Assembly: GCF_000024365.1 (NCBI RefSeq)
Contig: NC_013235.1
Location: forward strand, 3,906,001-3,970,000
Direction: 5' to 3'
Source: Nakamurella multipartita DSM 44233
GTDB taxonomy: Bacteria > Actinomycetota > Actinomycetes > Mycobacteriales > Nakamurellaceae
Length of the DNA stretch: 64,000 nt
In this document: positions 36,916-45,886 of the stretch, piece by piece
How the letters are laid out: each line of letters begins with the position of its first letter
Position numbering within the stretch: the first letter of the stretch is position 1
The notes under the pieces: generated by a model
What the model saw: only the letters and a program-made list of their open reading frames with translations
The model's database searches: none
Told to the model about the DNA's origin: nothing
Program-made: the position numbers and the translations under genes

Positions 36916-37226
36916 GGAACGCCTCCTCGTCGTGACATTCGCCGTTGCTCCTTCTCCAGCACCGCGATCCGGTCGAGCAGCTCGACGACCAGCCCGATGG
37001 CGGAGTAGCCGAGGTTCAGGCTCATCCGCAGCCGCTGGATCCTGGCCATCTCCCTCACCTGGGAGGGGTCGAACCACAAGCGCCCCTGGGCGTCGCGGGT
37101 GACTTCCAGCAGTCCGAGGGCAACCAGGCGGCGGACCAGCTCGGGATGGACGCCGGTGGCCTGCGCAAAGCTGTCGAGGCTGAGCCGGTACGGGCGAGCG
37201 AGGGCGAAGTGCGTGACCGCGGTCAT
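36906..37226 (-). CDS. cbpM: Chaperone modulator CbpM-like (MerR-type HTH fold)
   Basis: The 106-residue protein has a MerR-like N-terminal helix-turn-helix ([40 protein letters not shown]) and an amphipathic C-terminal helix ([20 protein letters not shown]). CbpM proteins bind and control the co-chaperone CbpA, whose gene directly precedes it with an ATGA overlap. HspR, a related MerR-type repressor of dnaK operons in actinobacteria, is the alternative; the longer GLVVELLDR helix and the neighbouring CbpA favour CbpM. Its end overlaps the clpB start. Confidence 0.8.
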   Translation of the reverse strand: MTAVTHFALARPYRLSLDSFAQATGVHPELVRRLVALGLLEVTRDAQGRLWFDPSQVREMARIQRLRMSLNLGYSAIGLVVELLDRIAVLEKEQRRMSRRGGVPWT

Positions 37227-38197
37227 CGTCTGCTCCTCGCGTCGAAGCTGGACACCCGCGCGAGCTCCTCGAAGAGCCGCTGCTCGTCGTCGGTGAGCCT
37301 GGTGGGCACGCGGATCTGCAATTCGGCGTAGAAGTTCCCCGGCTTCCCTCGCCTGTCGGGAAGCCCGCGGCCCTGGAGCCGCAAGCGGCGGTGGCTGGAC
37401 GAGCCGGCCGGGACCTTCACCGTGGCGGCGCCTCCGGGAGTGTCGACGGAGACCGAAGCGCCCAGGGCCGCCTCCCACGGAGCGACCGGCAGGAGCGCGT
37501 GCAGGTCGCGACCCTCGACCCGGTAACGCGGGTGGTCGGCGATCCGGACCACCAGGTAGAGGTCTCCGGCGGCCGCCGAACCGCCGCCCGATCCGCCCTG
37601 GCCGCGCAGCCGGATCCGCTGACCGTCGACCACGCCCGCCGGGATGGTGACGTCGAGCGTGCGAGGGCCGTCGGGGCCACTGATCGTCACACTGCGCTCC
37701 GTGCCGTGGTAGGCCTCCTCGACCGACACCTCCACCTCGGCCTCGTGGTCGGAGCCCGGGACCGGGCCCGGTCCCCAGCCGGCCCGGCCCCGACCGCCTC
37801 GCCCCCGGCCGCCGAAGATTCCCCCGAGCAGGTCCTCAATGTCGACGTCGCCGAAGTCGCCCGCTCCGAATCCTCCGGACGGACCCGCCCCCGATGACCA
37901 GCGGCCGCGCGTCCCTGCACCGGCGTCGGCGTACGTCCGGGCTTGGCGCCAGGCGGCCGGATCTGTGTCGGGAGGGACGCGTCGGAAGTCCTCGCCGAAG
38001 GCGTCGTAGCGGCGACGCAGTTCGGGATCGGACAGCACGTCGTAGGCCTCGGCGATGTCCTTGAACCGCTCCTCGGCCCCGGAGTGCTTGTTGACGTCGG
38101 GGTGATGCTGGCGCGCCAGCCTGCGGTAGGCCCGCTGGATGTCGGCCGGATCGGCATCGCGGTTGACTCCGAGAACCTCGTAAAAGTCCTGGGCCAT
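37223..38197 (-). CDS. cbpA: DnaJ-family co-chaperone without zinc finger (CbpA type)
   Basis: The 324-residue protein has a J domain ([20 protein letters not shown]) with the HPD motif in [14 protein letters not shown], a Gly-rich linker ([20 protein letters not shown]) and two C-terminal client-binding domains ([40 protein letters not shown]). The four CxxCxGxG zinc motifs of DnaJ are absent, so this is the class B or CbpA type. It stimulates DnaK ATPase activity and delivers clients. It overlaps grpE by one base and cbpM by ATGA. Confidence 0.93.
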   Translation of the reverse strand: MAQDFYEVLGVNRDADPADIQRAYRRLARQHHPDVNKHSGAEERFKDIAEAYDVLSDPELRRRYDAFGEDFRRVPPDTDPAAWRQARTYADAGAGTRGRWSSGAGPSGGFGAGDFGDVDIEDLLGGIFGGRGRGGRGRAGWGPGPVPGSDHEAEVEVSVEEAYHGTERSVTISGPDGPRTLDVTIPAGVVDGQRIRLRGQGGSGGGSAAAGDLYLVVRIADHPRYRVEGRDLHALLPVAPWEAALGASVSVDTPGGAATVKVPAGSSSHRRLRLQGRGLPDRRGKPGNFYAELQIRVPTRLTDDEQRLFEELARVSSFDARSRR

Positions 38198-38730
38198 CAG
38201 CTTGCCCTGGTCGCCACCACGACCGCGGCCGGTCGCAGGATCTTGTCATCGGGCCCGTAGCCGGGTCGCACGACCTGGGCCACGGTGCCCGGCACCAGCC
38301 CCTCACCGGACACAGTGCCGACCGCCTCGTGCACGGCCGGGTCGAAAGCCCTGCCGTCGTCGTCGCGACGCGGGTAGCCGAGGTCGGCAAGGACGCCGAC
38401 CGCTTGCGCCAGCACGGCACGGACACCCTCGACGACGGTGTCGGGGTCGGGGTCGGACGACGCGTGCTCGAGCGCCCGCTCCAGGTTGTCCAGGACGGGT
38501 AGCCAACTGGTTGCCACGGCCGCCCGTTCCTGCTCGCGGCCGCGGACCATGTCCCGCGCGCAACGCTTGCGGAAGTTCTCCAGCTCGGCAGCCGTGCGCC
38601 GCCACGCGTCCTCCAGCTCCGCGATCTGGAGCGCCTGGTCGACGCGCTCGGGGGTCTCGTTCGCCGGAGCCTCGTCGCTTCCTGTCCTGTTGGATGCGGT
38701 CTGGGTCCTGGGTGCCTCGGGGTCGGACAT
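38197..38730 (-). CDS. grpE: Nucleotide exchange factor GrpE
   Basis: The 177-residue protein has an acidic, disordered N-terminus, the long GrpE helix (LEDAWRRTAAELENFRKRCA, DMVRGREQERAAVATSWLPV) and the C-terminal beta domain (FDPAVHEAVGTVSGEGLVPG, TVAQVVRPGYGPDDKILRPA). It releases ADP from DnaK. It lies 5 bp downstream of dnaK and shares one base with cbpA. Its divergent sequence suggests a dedicated partner for this DnaK, perhaps alongside a second housekeeping set elsewhere. Confidence 0.93.
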   Translation of the reverse strand: MSDPEAPRTQTASNRTGSDEAPANETPERVDQALQIAELEDAWRRTAAELENFRKRCARDMVRGREQERAAVATSWLPVLDNLERALEHASSDPDPDTVVEGVRAVLAQAVGVLADLGYPRRDDDGRAFDPAVHEAVGTVSGEGLVPGTVAQVVRPGYGPDDKILRPAAVVVATRAS

Positions 38731-38735
38731 GGCCG

Positions 38736-40634
38736 TCAGTGAGCGGTGAACTCGGCGTCGATGACGTCTTCGTCATCGCTGTCAGTCGTCCTGTCGGAGG
38801 CGTTGGCCGACCCATCCGAAGATCCGCCGCCGCCGGTCCGGGCGGCGGTGCTCAGCACCTGGCCCATCTGGTGGAGCTCCCCGGTCAGAGCGCGGAGGCG
38901 GTCGACCGGTTCGTCGCCGCTCTCGACGGCCTGCCGGGCCTCCTCGACCAGCATCTCGGCGCGGGCGCGGTCGTGCTGGGGCACCGACGCGCCGGCCTCT
39001 TCCAGGGCCCTGCGTACCCGGTAGGCCACGGAGTCGAGCTCGTTGCGAGCGTCAATCCGTTCGCGTAGGGCGGCGTCCTCACTGCGGTGAGTCTCGGCGT
39101 CCTTGATCATCCGGTCGACCTCCTCCTGGCTGAGCCGGGAGGTCTCGCTGATGGTCACCTGCTGCTCGGCACCGGTGTCCTTGTCGCGCGCCGAGACGTG
39201 CAGGATGCCGTTGGCGTCGATGTCGAAGGTCACCTCGATCTGGGGCACCCCGCGGGGGGCGGGACGGATCTTCTCCAGCCGGAACCGGGCCAGCACCCGG
39301 TTGTCGGCCGCCCTCTCCCGCTCGCCCTGGAGGACGACGACGTCGACCGCGGACTGGTTGTCCTCCGCGGTGCTGAAGATTTCGGTCCGCCGAGCCGGGA
39401 TGGTGGTGTTGCGCTCGATGACCTTGGTCATCACCCCGCCCATCGTCTCGAGCCCCAGCGACAGTGGGGTGACGTCGAGCAGCAGCACATCCTTGACATC
39501 GCCCTTGATGATCGCCGCCTGGACGGCCGCGCCGATGGCGACGACCTCGTCCGGGTTGACGGTCATGTTGGGGTCCTTGCCACCGGTCAGGCGGCGTACC
39601 AGGGCCTGCACGGCCGGGATCCGCGTCGAGCCGCCCACGAGGATGACCTCGTCGATGTCATCGGCAGTGACCTTGGCGTCCTGCATGGCCTGCTTGACCG
39701 GGCCCAGGCAGCGCTCGACGAGGTCGGCGGTCAGCTGATCGAACGTCGATCTCATCAGGTTGACGTTGAGGTGCTTGGGCCCGGAGGCGTCGGCGGTGAC
39801 GAACGGGAGGTTGACGGCGGTTTGGGTGACCGCCGATAGCTCCACCTTGGCCTTCTCGGCAGCCTCGAACAGACGCTGCAACGCCTGGGAGTCGCCTCGA
39901 AGGTCGATGCCGTTGGACTTCTTGAAGTCGTCGGCCAGGTAGTCGACGATGCGCCGGTCGAAGTCGTCGCCGCCCAGATGCGTGTCCCCGGCCGTCGACC
40001 GGACCTCGACCACGCCCTCACCCACGGTCAGAATGCTCACGTCGAACGTGCCACCGCCCAGGTCGAAGACCAGCACGGTCTCGTTCTCGAGCTTGTCCAT
40101 CCCGTAGGCGAGGGCGGCCGCCGTCGGCTCGTTGATGATCCGGAGCACGTCGAGTCCGGCGATCTTGCCGGCGTCCTTGGTGGCCTGTCGCTGCGCGTCG
40201 CTGAAGTGCGCGGGGACCGTGATGACCGCCTCGGTGACCCGTTCGCCCAGGAACTTCCCGGCGTCGTCGACCAGCTTGCGGAGCACCTGCGCCGAGATCT
40301 CCTCGGGCGCATAAGGTTTGCCATTGATTTGGAAGCGCGCCGCGCCGTCGGGACCGGCGACCACGTCGAACGAGACGGTTCCCAGTTCGCTGCTGATCTC
40401 GTCGTACTTGCGGCCGATGAAACGCTTCGCGGAAGAGATCGTCCCCTTCGGATTCAGGATCGCCTGGCGTCGGGCCATCTGGCCGACCAGACGCTCGCCA
40501 TTCTCCAGGAAGGCGACCACCGACGGCGTCGTCCGATTGCCCTCGGCGTTGGGAATCACCTGCGGCTGGCCACCATCCATCGCCGCGATCACCGAGTTCG
40601 TCGTTCCCAGGTCGATGCCGACTGCCCTGCCCAT
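38736..40634 (-). CDS. dnaK: Hsp70 chaperone DnaK
   Basis: The 632-residue protein has the ATPase-domain signatures [38 protein letters not shown] and [20 protein letters not shown], the interdomain linker [19 protein letters not shown], a substrate-binding domain and a helical lid. The acidic tail ends in [12 protein letters not shown]. An in-frame upstream start would add eight residues (MLPVNGVV), but ATG 40634 has a GGAG site and gives the standard beginning MGRAVGID. It is the first gene of dnaK-grpE-cbpA-cbpM-clpB-trx. I could not find an HspR (HAIR) or CIRCE element in the 111 bp upstream. Confidence 0.96.
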   Translation of the reverse strand: MGRAVGIDLGTTNSVIAAMDGGQPQVIPNAEGNRTTPSVVAFLENGERLVGQMARRQAILNPKGTISSAKRFIGRKYDEISSELGTVSFDVVAGPDGAARFQINGKPYAPEEISAQVLRKLVDDAGKFLGERVTEAVITVPAHFSDAQRQATKDAGKIAGLDVLRIINEPTAAALAYGMDKLENETVLVFDLGGGTFDVSILTVGEGVVEVRSTAGDTHLGGDDFDRRIVDYLADDFKKSNGIDLRGDSQALQRLFEAAEKAKVELSAVTQTAVNLPFVTADASGPKHLNVNLMRSTFDQLTADLVERCLGPVKQAMQDAKVTADDIDEVILVGGSTRIPAVQALVRRLTGGKDPNMTVNPDEVVAIGAAVQAAIIKGDVKDVLLLDVTPLSLGLETMGGVMTKVIERNTTIPARRTEIFSTAEDNQSAVDVVVLQGERERAADNRVLARFRLEKIRPAPRGVPQIEVTFDIDANGILHVSARDKDTGAEQQVTISETSRLSQEEVDRMIKDAETHRSEDAALRERIDARNELDSVAYRVRRALEEAGASVPQHDRARAEMLVEEARQAVESGDEPVDRLRALTGELHQMGQVLSTAARTGGGGSSDGSANASDRTTDSDDEDVIDAEFTAH

Positions 40635-40745
40635 GACCACTCCATTCACCGGAAGCACTTGTCACCGCCATGCTCTACGGCGCGCAGGTCACCCACATCC
40701 CGTGAACGGGTGCACTTGACGGGTCGGATCGCCTCGGGCTGTGGG

Positions 40746-41636
40746 CTAGCCCACGTGGGCGCGGTGCTGCATAGCCAGCACGGTCAGCTCCACTCGAGAG
40801 TGGATGTCGAGCTTGACGTAGACGTGCTTGAGATGGGCGTCCACAGTGTGGCGGGAAAGGTGGAGCTCCTCCGCGATCCTGCGGTTGGTCATCCCCCCAG
40901 CCACCCAGGAGACGACGCGCCGCTCGGCGTCGGTGAGCGACGCCCACCCGCGGCCCGCGCCATCCTCGCCGTCCGCGCGTACCTTGACCAAGGGATACCG
41001 GGTGCCGGAGGTGGCACTGGCGGGGGGCGGGTACTCGGTCGGGCGCACGTAGTGGGGGTTGTCGATGACCGTGCGGTCCAGCAGAACCGTGGGGTGGGTG
41101 CGGAGCACCTCGACGAGCATCTGGGCCCCGAACTTCTGCAGGTCGTAGAGGCACATCAGGATGGCGGGCATCTGTTCGACGGCGTGGTTGAGCGCCGACT
41201 CATAGCGGAACAGGTCCTCCCAGCCCGGGGGCCCGGGCAGCACCCACGACATCTCACCGGCGGCCCGGAGAAGGTCGAAGTCGTCTGCGATCGCCGCGTC
41301 CGCGCTCTCGCAGAGGAAGCTCATCATGTCCGCGACGCTGAACTCCCCCGAGCGGAGGTAGGCGTCCGATGTCCGTTCGACGTCGAGCTGTGCCGATCGT
41401 CGGGAGTAATCCCGGCTGGGCTGTCCCAAGGCGAGATCCCGGACCAGCGCCGGCTCCACATCGTCGATCAGGCACAGGCACAGGCACTTGTCACCGCACC
41501 GCAGCCCCTCCTCGAGAAACGGGAACAACAGCCGGTCGCGCTCGGCCGGGCCCGAGTAGAGCGCGCAGAAGTGCGTTCCCGGGCTGACAGCTCGCACCCC
41601 GGGGATCCCGAGGCTCAAACCGTTCATGGTGGACAC
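40746..41636 (-). CDS. MEDS-domain LuxR-type regulator
   Basis: The 296-residue protein has an N-terminal MEDS sensor domain (GTHFCALYSGPAERDRLLFP, RSGEFSVADMMSFL, EMPAILMCLYDL-like segment) of the kind found in methanogen and DcmR-like sensors. A C-terminal LuxR-type HTH follows (LTDAERRVVSWVAGGMTNRR, IAEELHLSRHTVDAHLKHVY). Cys residues in GDKCLCLCLIDD could be redox-sensitive. It lies upstream of dnaK on the same strand with a 111-bp gap, so control of the stress operon is plausible but unproven. Confidence 0.88.
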   Translation of the reverse strand: MSTMNGLSLGIPGVRAVSPGTHFCALYSGPAERDRLLFPFLEEGLRCGDKCLCLCLIDDVEPALVRDLALGQPSRDYSRRSAQLDVERTSDAYLRSGEFSVADMMSFLCESADAAIADDFDLLRAAGEMSWVLPGPPGWEDLFRYESALNHAVEQMPAILMCLYDLQKFGAQMLVEVLRTHPTVLLDRTVIDNPHYVRPTEYPPPASATSGTRYPLVKVRADGEDGAGRGWASLTDAERRVVSWVAGGMTNRRIAEELHLSRHTVDAHLKHVYVKLDIHSRVELTVLAMQHRAHVG

Positions 41637-41696
41637 CGCTCACCGATCGAGAACCCCGAATTTGACACTACGCGCATTGCGGCACAATAGCGTCCA

Positions 41697-42003
41697 TGCG
41701 CCCGGTTGGCCCGCCAGGTGGACAGGTTGGCCGAGTCGATTGCCGCGGCGCAGCGGGCCGGCGGACCATCCGGAACCGCACCGGAGGCTTTCCACACCGC
41801 CAGGCAGCTCCACGTCGCCCTCAGTGGTCGTCTCCACGACCCCTACACAGGGCGGTAGATCCAGTTCGTCCGAGGACCGGAATCGAGTGCCGTGCAGATC
41901 GATCATGTGGGTGGCGCTCGGGCTGACCGCGGCGAGCTTCGCTGCCGACGAGCTGGCCAAGTCGGCCATTGAACGCCAGCTGGAGATCACTGCGAGGCAC
42001 TGA
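41697..42003 (+). pseudogene. Decayed HNH (DUF1524-type) endonuclease fragment
   Basis: Read in one frame, the DNA gives ARQLHVALSGRLHDPYTGR, a TAG stop, then IQFVRGPESSAVQIDHV. The DPYTG-x-IxFxRG-x-VQIDHVVAL pattern is the DUF1524/HNH motif of actinobacterial secreted nucleases. An extra G after IDHV (CATGTGGGTGGC for CATGTGGTGGC) causes a second lesion. The 3' part runs into the ISL3 element at about 42094. One nonsense and one frameshift mutation make it inactive. Confidence 0.5.
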
Positions 42004-42093
42004 TCTGGCTGCGCAAGGCGGACCCGAAGTCGCGCAGCGCATTCCCGACACCCCCGGATTATCGGCCTGCGCACTATCCTCGCGCACGGTTAC

Positions 42094-43533
42094 GGGCTCA
42101 TCCCAATCGGGGGTGTAGGAGTTGGGGTCTGAAGCCGCCGGTCTCGAGCAGGCTTCGGGCGATGTAGTTGGTCAGGTTGCGGAACCCGAGTGCGGAGCCG
42201 CGCAGGTGTTCGAGCCGTCCGTTGAGCGCCTCGGTCGGCCCGTTGCTGGTGCCGGGTCGTTCGAAGTAGGCGAGCACGTCAGCGGCTCGCTTCTTCAGGG
42301 TCCGGCCCAGGGTGGTGAGCTCGGTGAGCACCTTGGGGACGCCGGCGCTGAGGTCGGTGATCAGCTTCTCCATGAGCTCGCGGCCACGTTGCCGGTCCTC
42401 GTGGCGATAGGCGGCGATCATGCGCTGGTAGACACCCCAGGTCGCCTCGACCTCGACGTGAGCGTCATCAACGAACAGCGCGCGTAGCCTGTCGCTCTGC
42501 TTGTCGGTGAGCAGGTCCGCGCCGGTGTGCAGCGTGCGCCGCGACTTGTAGAGCGGGTCGTCCCTGAACCCACGGTGCCCGTGGATCGCGAGTTGGACCC
42601 GGCGCCGGCACCTGTCGAGGGCGTCACCGGCCAGGCGCACGACGTGGAAGGGATCCATCACCGTGACCGCGTCCGGGATCTCCTCTGCAGCGGCGGTCTT
42701 GAACCCGGTGAAGCCGTCCATCGCGACCACCTCGACCGCGTCACGGAAGGCGTCGTCGCGGTCGGCGAGCCAGGTCTTGAACGCCGCCTTCGACCGGCCC
42801 TCGACCATGTCCAGCAGCCTTGCTGGGCCGGCGCCATCGCGGACCGGGGTGAGGTCGATGATCACGGTGACGTACTTGTCGCCACGCCTGGTGTGGCGCC
42901 AGACGTGCTCATCGACGCCAATGACCTTCACGCCCTCAAACCGCGTGGGGTCGTTGATCAGCAGCCGATTGCCTTCAGCCAGGACCGCGTTGTTGGCGGT
43001 GTCCCACGCGACCCCGAGTCCCCCGGCGACACGGGCGACGGTGAGGTGTGCGACCACGATCCCTTCCAGCGCCCACCGCAGCCCGGTGCGCGAGAGCTTC
43101 GCGCGTGGCTCCGCCGCGGCGCTGGTGTCTTGGCGCCACACGTGTCCGCAGTCGGCACAGCGGTAGCGGCGCACTACAACTTCCAGCACGGTCGGTCGCC
43201 AGCCCAGCGGCTCGTGGGCCAACCGCCGGATCACGGTGTCACGAGCAACGCCTTTGCTGCCGCACCGTCGGCACCACTGATCTGGTTCCACCACGCGGCA
43301 CGCGAGGACCGCACGATCCGGTTCAAGTCGTTGTCCGGTCACGCTCAGACCGAGGCCGTCGAGTCGAGCGAAGGCGGTCAGGTCAGGGCGGCCGAAGCCG
43401 GCCGGCGGGGTAGCGTCGAACACGTCGAGGTCTTTCGGATGGAGGGCGTAGGAACCTCCGTCGTCTGGAGACCTCGACGTCTATCTGCGGACCGACGCGC
43501 CCGGCCGACCTACACCGTCATCTGAGAAGACCC
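42094..43533 (-). mobile_element. ISL3-family insertion sequence
   Basis: The left end GGGCTCATCCCAATCGG (42094) and the right end, which reads GGGTCTTCTCAGATGACGG from 43533 on the minus strand, are imperfect inverted repeats that share a TGTAGG block further in. One intact transposase gene fills it. I could not find a matching 8-bp target duplication, so the outer ends may be off by a few bases, or one flank was rearranged. Confidence 0.75.
42098..43423 (-). CDS. ISL3-family transposase
   Basis: The 441-residue protein has the N-terminal zinc-binding region (DQWCRRCGSKG, YRCADCGHVWRQDTS) and the ISL3 DDE domain. Conserved blocks are EGVKVIGVDEHVWRHTRRGD, VVAMDGFTGFKTAAAEEIPD, VTVMDPFHVVRLAGDALDRC and, near the end, RPGTSNGPTEALNGRLEHLR. 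The frame is intact and of normal length. It begins at MFDATPPAGFGRPDLTAF, close to the right end of the element. Confidence 0.93.
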   Translation of the reverse strand: MFDATPPAGFGRPDLTAFARLDGLGLSVTGQRLEPDRAVLACRVVEPDQWCRRCGSKGVARDTVIRRLAHEPLGWRPTVLEVVVRRYRCADCGHVWRQDTSAAAEPRAKLSRTGLRWALEGIVVAHLTVARVAGGLGVAWDTANNAVLAEGNRLLINDPTRFEGVKVIGVDEHVWRHTRRGDKYVTVIIDLTPVRDGAGPARLLDMVEGRSKAAFKTWLADRDDAFRDAVEVVAMDGFTGFKTAAAEEIPDAVTVMDPFHVVRLAGDALDRCRRRVQLAIHGHRGFRDDPLYKSRRTLHTGADLLTDKQSDRLRALFVDDAHVEVEATWGVYQRMIAAYRHEDRQRGRELMEKLITDLSAGVPKVLTELTTLGRTLKKRAADVLAYFERPGTSNGPTEALNGRLEHLRGSALGFRNLTNYIARSLLETGGFRPQLLHPRLG

Positions 43534-43771
43534 CTGAAACGTCTTCGACGACGACGGGACCGGCGAGGAGGGGGGCGCGGTGAGCTAAAGGAATGGAGCT
43601 TGCTCGGCTTCGACGCCGCCGCAAGCTCCGGTGAAACGGTCGGTACTGGTCGGTCGTCGTCGGTCACCACCGGATGGCGGCGTCCCCCAAGCTCGGCGTT
43701 TGCGCAGGTCAGCGGCTCGTTCGCCCAGTGGGCGCATCAAGCGATAGACGCAAAGCCGACGTGATTAGGTC

Positions 43772-43798
43772 GTCGGTTCGATTCCGACAGGCAGCTCC
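43772..43798 (+). other. tRNA 3'-end-like fragment (T-arm plus acceptor strand)
   Basis: GTCGGTTCGATTCCGAC is a perfect T stem-loop with the invariant TTCGATTC loop, followed by AGGCAGCTCC, which has the length and place of an acceptor strand. No matching 5' acceptor, D-arm or anticodon arm is found within 100 bp upstream. It is probably a tRNA gene remnant, as left by integration or deletion at a tRNA att site. Confidence 0.4.
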
Positions 43799-43806
43799 GG
43801 CGAACA

Positions 43807-43838
43807 GCCCCTGCCCTGCGCAAACGCAGGGCAGGGGC
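43807..43838. terminator. Perfect 14-bp stem-loop downstream of the tRNA-like fragment
   Basis: GCCCCTGCCCTGCG (43807-43820) pairs fully with CGCAGGGCAGGGGC (43825-43838) over a CAAA loop. It lies 9 bp after the tRNA-like sequence, where a tRNA terminator would be expected. Confidence 0.6.
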
Positions 43839-44055
43839 GGTTCGGTCCTGGTGGTCGCGCGATGCGCTGGCCTCACGGCTCTGCCCGACACCGACGTCGC
43901 TCTCCTCTGCGACGGACCCCTCGCCGGCTGAGCGCTCGCGGCCGGCTCTCTGTCCGTGTGCCGATAGGCCTCACACCGCTCGGCAACGCAGCGTGGCGTT
44001 GCGTCGCGACCTGGCGACGGCTCGGCGGGGCGCGATCGTCTCGTGCGTTGGCGGA

Positions 44056-44367
44056 CTACGGGAGCTTGGACGCGAGGACGTCGGCCGCCAGGATCTCGGG
44101 TGCTGCGCCGAGGAGGTGCTGGTTGGCCATCAGGGCTGCGACGATGGCGCCGTTGGCGTGGGCGTCGCGAGCGGCCTCGTCGGGGAATGCATCGAAGATC
44201 CAGAAGGTGTCGGCGTGGGTCCTGACCGCGAACCAGACAATCGTTCCTTCTTCTTCGTTGGCGAGCGCGACAGCGCCGGCGAGCAGATCGGCGAGCGCGT
44301 CGTGCTGTCCATCGGCCGCGACGATCTTGGCGACGAAGGCATACGGAAGTGATGCGGGTGTGGACAT
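44056..44367 (-). CDS. Antibiotic biosynthesis monooxygenase (ABM) domain protein
   Basis: The 103-residue protein is one ABM/YgiN-type dimeric barrel domain: FVAKIVAADGQHDALADLLA, EEEGTIVWFAVRTHADTFWI, FDAFPDEAARDAHANGAIVA. These small proteins include quinol monooxygenases and heme-degrading or unknown oxidoreductases. It is transcribed away from the GlxA-type regulator gene across a 108-bp gap, so that regulator probably controls it. Confidence 0.88.
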   Translation of the reverse strand: MSTPASLPYAFVAKIVAADGQHDALADLLAGAVALANEEEGTIVWFAVRTHADTFWIFDAFPDEAARDAHANGAIVAALMANQHLLGAAPEILAADVLASKLP

Positions 44368-44475
44368 GAGGGGTTCTCCTAGGTGTCGAGGTTTCTTGGT
44401 GAAGCGAGTTCAGCGTATGACGAGCAAGGGCATGTGAGAAGTGGCGTATACGGCAGTATTGCTATTGTTCGCGCC

Positions 44476-45417
44476 ATGCGTATCGGACTGATCGCGATCG
44501 ACGGCTGCTTCGGTTCGGCTGTCGCGTCGGTCATCGACATCGTGCGGGTGGCCGACGGAGCCCGCGGCGATGTCGACCCGCGGATCGACCCGATCGAACT
44601 CGCCATCCTCGGACCGAAACGGCGAGTGACCACGACGGCATCGATGACCCTGTCGGTGGACCACCCGCTGTCGGAGTCCGCAGAGTTCGACGTGGTCGTC
44701 GTCCCTGCGCTTGGAACCCTCACGGCCGCCGCGACCCACGACGCCCTCCAGAGCCGAGATGCTCGTTCGGTCATCGCCTCGCTCGGGCGCCTCGACGACG
44801 CGACCACCCGGATCGCCGCGGCGTGCACCGGCGTGTTCGCCGTCGCCGAGACCGGACGGATGCATCATCGGCGGGCGACGACCAGCTGGTTCCTGGGGCC
44901 GGAGTTCCTGAAGCGCTATCCGACCGTCGCCCTCGATCTCGACACCATGGTCGTGGTCGACGGGAACCTCGTCACCGCCGGCGCCGCGTTCGCCCACATC
45001 GACCTCGCGCTCTCACTCGTGCGATCGATCAGCCCCGACCTGGCCCAACATGTCGCCAAGCTCCTCATCATCGACGAGCGTCCGTCGCAGGCGGCCTTCG
45101 TCGCCTACGAACATCTCCGGCACGAGGACCCGATCGTCGTCGAGTTCGAACGCTTCGTGCGCGCCCGCCTGGACGAACCGTTCAACGTCGCCTTCGTCGC
45201 GCAGTCGCTCGGCACCAGCCGGCGCACCCTCGAACGACGAGTCCGTGCGGCGCTCAACCTCACTCCGCTCGGCTTCGTCCAACGGCTTCGCATCGAACGA
45301 GCTCGGCACCTCTTAGCAACCACGGACCTCACCTCCGCCGAGATCGCGCTACGGGTCGGCTACGCGAACGCCGAGACTCTGCGCTCCCTCCTGCGCAGGG
45401 AGCGACGCCGTTCCTGA
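44476..45417 (+). CDS. GlxA-type transcription regulator (DJ-1/PfpI-like domain plus AraC HTH)
   Basis: The 313-residue protein begins MRIGLIAIDGCFGSAVASVI, a DJ-1/PfpI-like sensor domain with the nucleophile-elbow sequence RIAAACTGVFAVAETGRMHH. A C-terminal double AraC HTH follows (FNVAFVAQSLGTSRRTLERR, AEIALRVGYANAETLRSLLR). ATG 44476 is chosen over an upstream in-frame start because it begins at the domain edge. It is divergent from the ABM gene and is its likely regulator; the inducer is unknown. Confidence 0.9.
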   Translation: MRIGLIAIDGCFGSAVASVIDIVRVADGARGDVDPRIDPIELAILGPKRRVTTTASMTLSVDHPLSESAEFDVVVVPALGTLTAAATHDALQSRDARSVIASLGRLDDATTRIAAACTGVFAVAETGRMHHRRATTSWFLGPEFLKRYPTVALDLDTMVVVDGNLVTAGAAFAHIDLALSLVRSISPDLAQHVAKLLIIDERPSQAAFVAYEHLRHEDPIVVEFERFVRARLDEPFNVAFVAQSLGTSRRTLERRVRAALNLTPLGFVQRLRIERARHLLATTDLTSAEIALRVGYANAETLRSLLRRERRRS

Positions 45418-45809
45418 CCTATCGTCATGCCTGTAGCCGGTGTCCTAGTGCTCGACTGGAACCACCTCTCAGCACGTCGCGTCGACGTTCCTGCGTCGCC
45501 CCTGGACGACCCGCTCGACACGCCCGCAGCACAGGCCATGAGACGTGCCCCGGCTTCCCAGACGGTCGGGGTTGGGTGGCTGTGATGTCGCTGCGTTCTC
45601 GTCGAGGGGGTCAGCAGACTCGATCAGGGTCGATTGGGATGAGCCGCGAAGGCGGTCAGGTCAGGGCGGCCGAAGCCGGCCGGCGGGGTAGCGTCGGTCA
45701 CGTCGAGGTCTTTCGGATGGATGGCGTAGGAACCTCCATCGTCGGGAGACCTCGACGTCTATCTGCGGACCGACGCGCCCGGCCGACCTACACCCTCATG
45801 TTTTGCTTC
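45418..45809. other. Intergenic region holding an ISL3 remnant
   Basis: The first 200 bp have no supported gene. From 45646 the DNA copies the right end of the ISL3 element. Just before it, CGATTGGGATGAGCC (45631-45645) matches the reverse complement of the ISL3 left end. An IS3-like element starts at 45810. Confidence 0.5.
45646..45800 (-). repeat. ISL3 end fragment, about 150 bp
   Basis: The sequence repeats 43368-43520 with a handful of differences. It covers the first codons of the transposase (starting with the GFGRPDLTAF region) and most of the right terminal repeat. It diverges just before the outermost bases, where the neighbouring IS3-like element begins. It is a dead relic. Confidence 0.75.
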
Positions 45810-45886
45810 TGACTTCGTGTCAGAGATCGGCGTGTTGATCAGCCAACATCCGACGACTCCTTCGACCCGTCTCGGAGGATCCGAAG

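Larger units (their letters stand above)
43534..44055. other. Intergenic region with a tRNA-like 3' scrap and a strong hairpin
   Basis: No protein gene is supported in about 520 bp. The only structures seen are a T-arm-like sequence (43772-43788) and a perfect 14-bp stem-loop (43807-43838). Frames across the region are Arg/Gly/Pro-rich shadows. Confidence 0.5.

Noticed and set aside
40635..40745. Possible HspR (HAIR) or CIRCE operator upstream of dnaK
   Set aside because: CTTGAGT/ACTCAAG pairing or the CIRCE dyad is not present; only isolated CACTTG-like bits.
39978..41690. 570-codon plus-strand frame spanning the dnaK 5' region and the MEDS-LuxR gene
   Set aside because: Antisense shadow of two solid genes; no motif.
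43720..43800. Complete tRNA gene
   Set aside because: T-arm and acceptor 3' strand fit, but no 5' acceptor, D-arm or anticodon arm could be paired.
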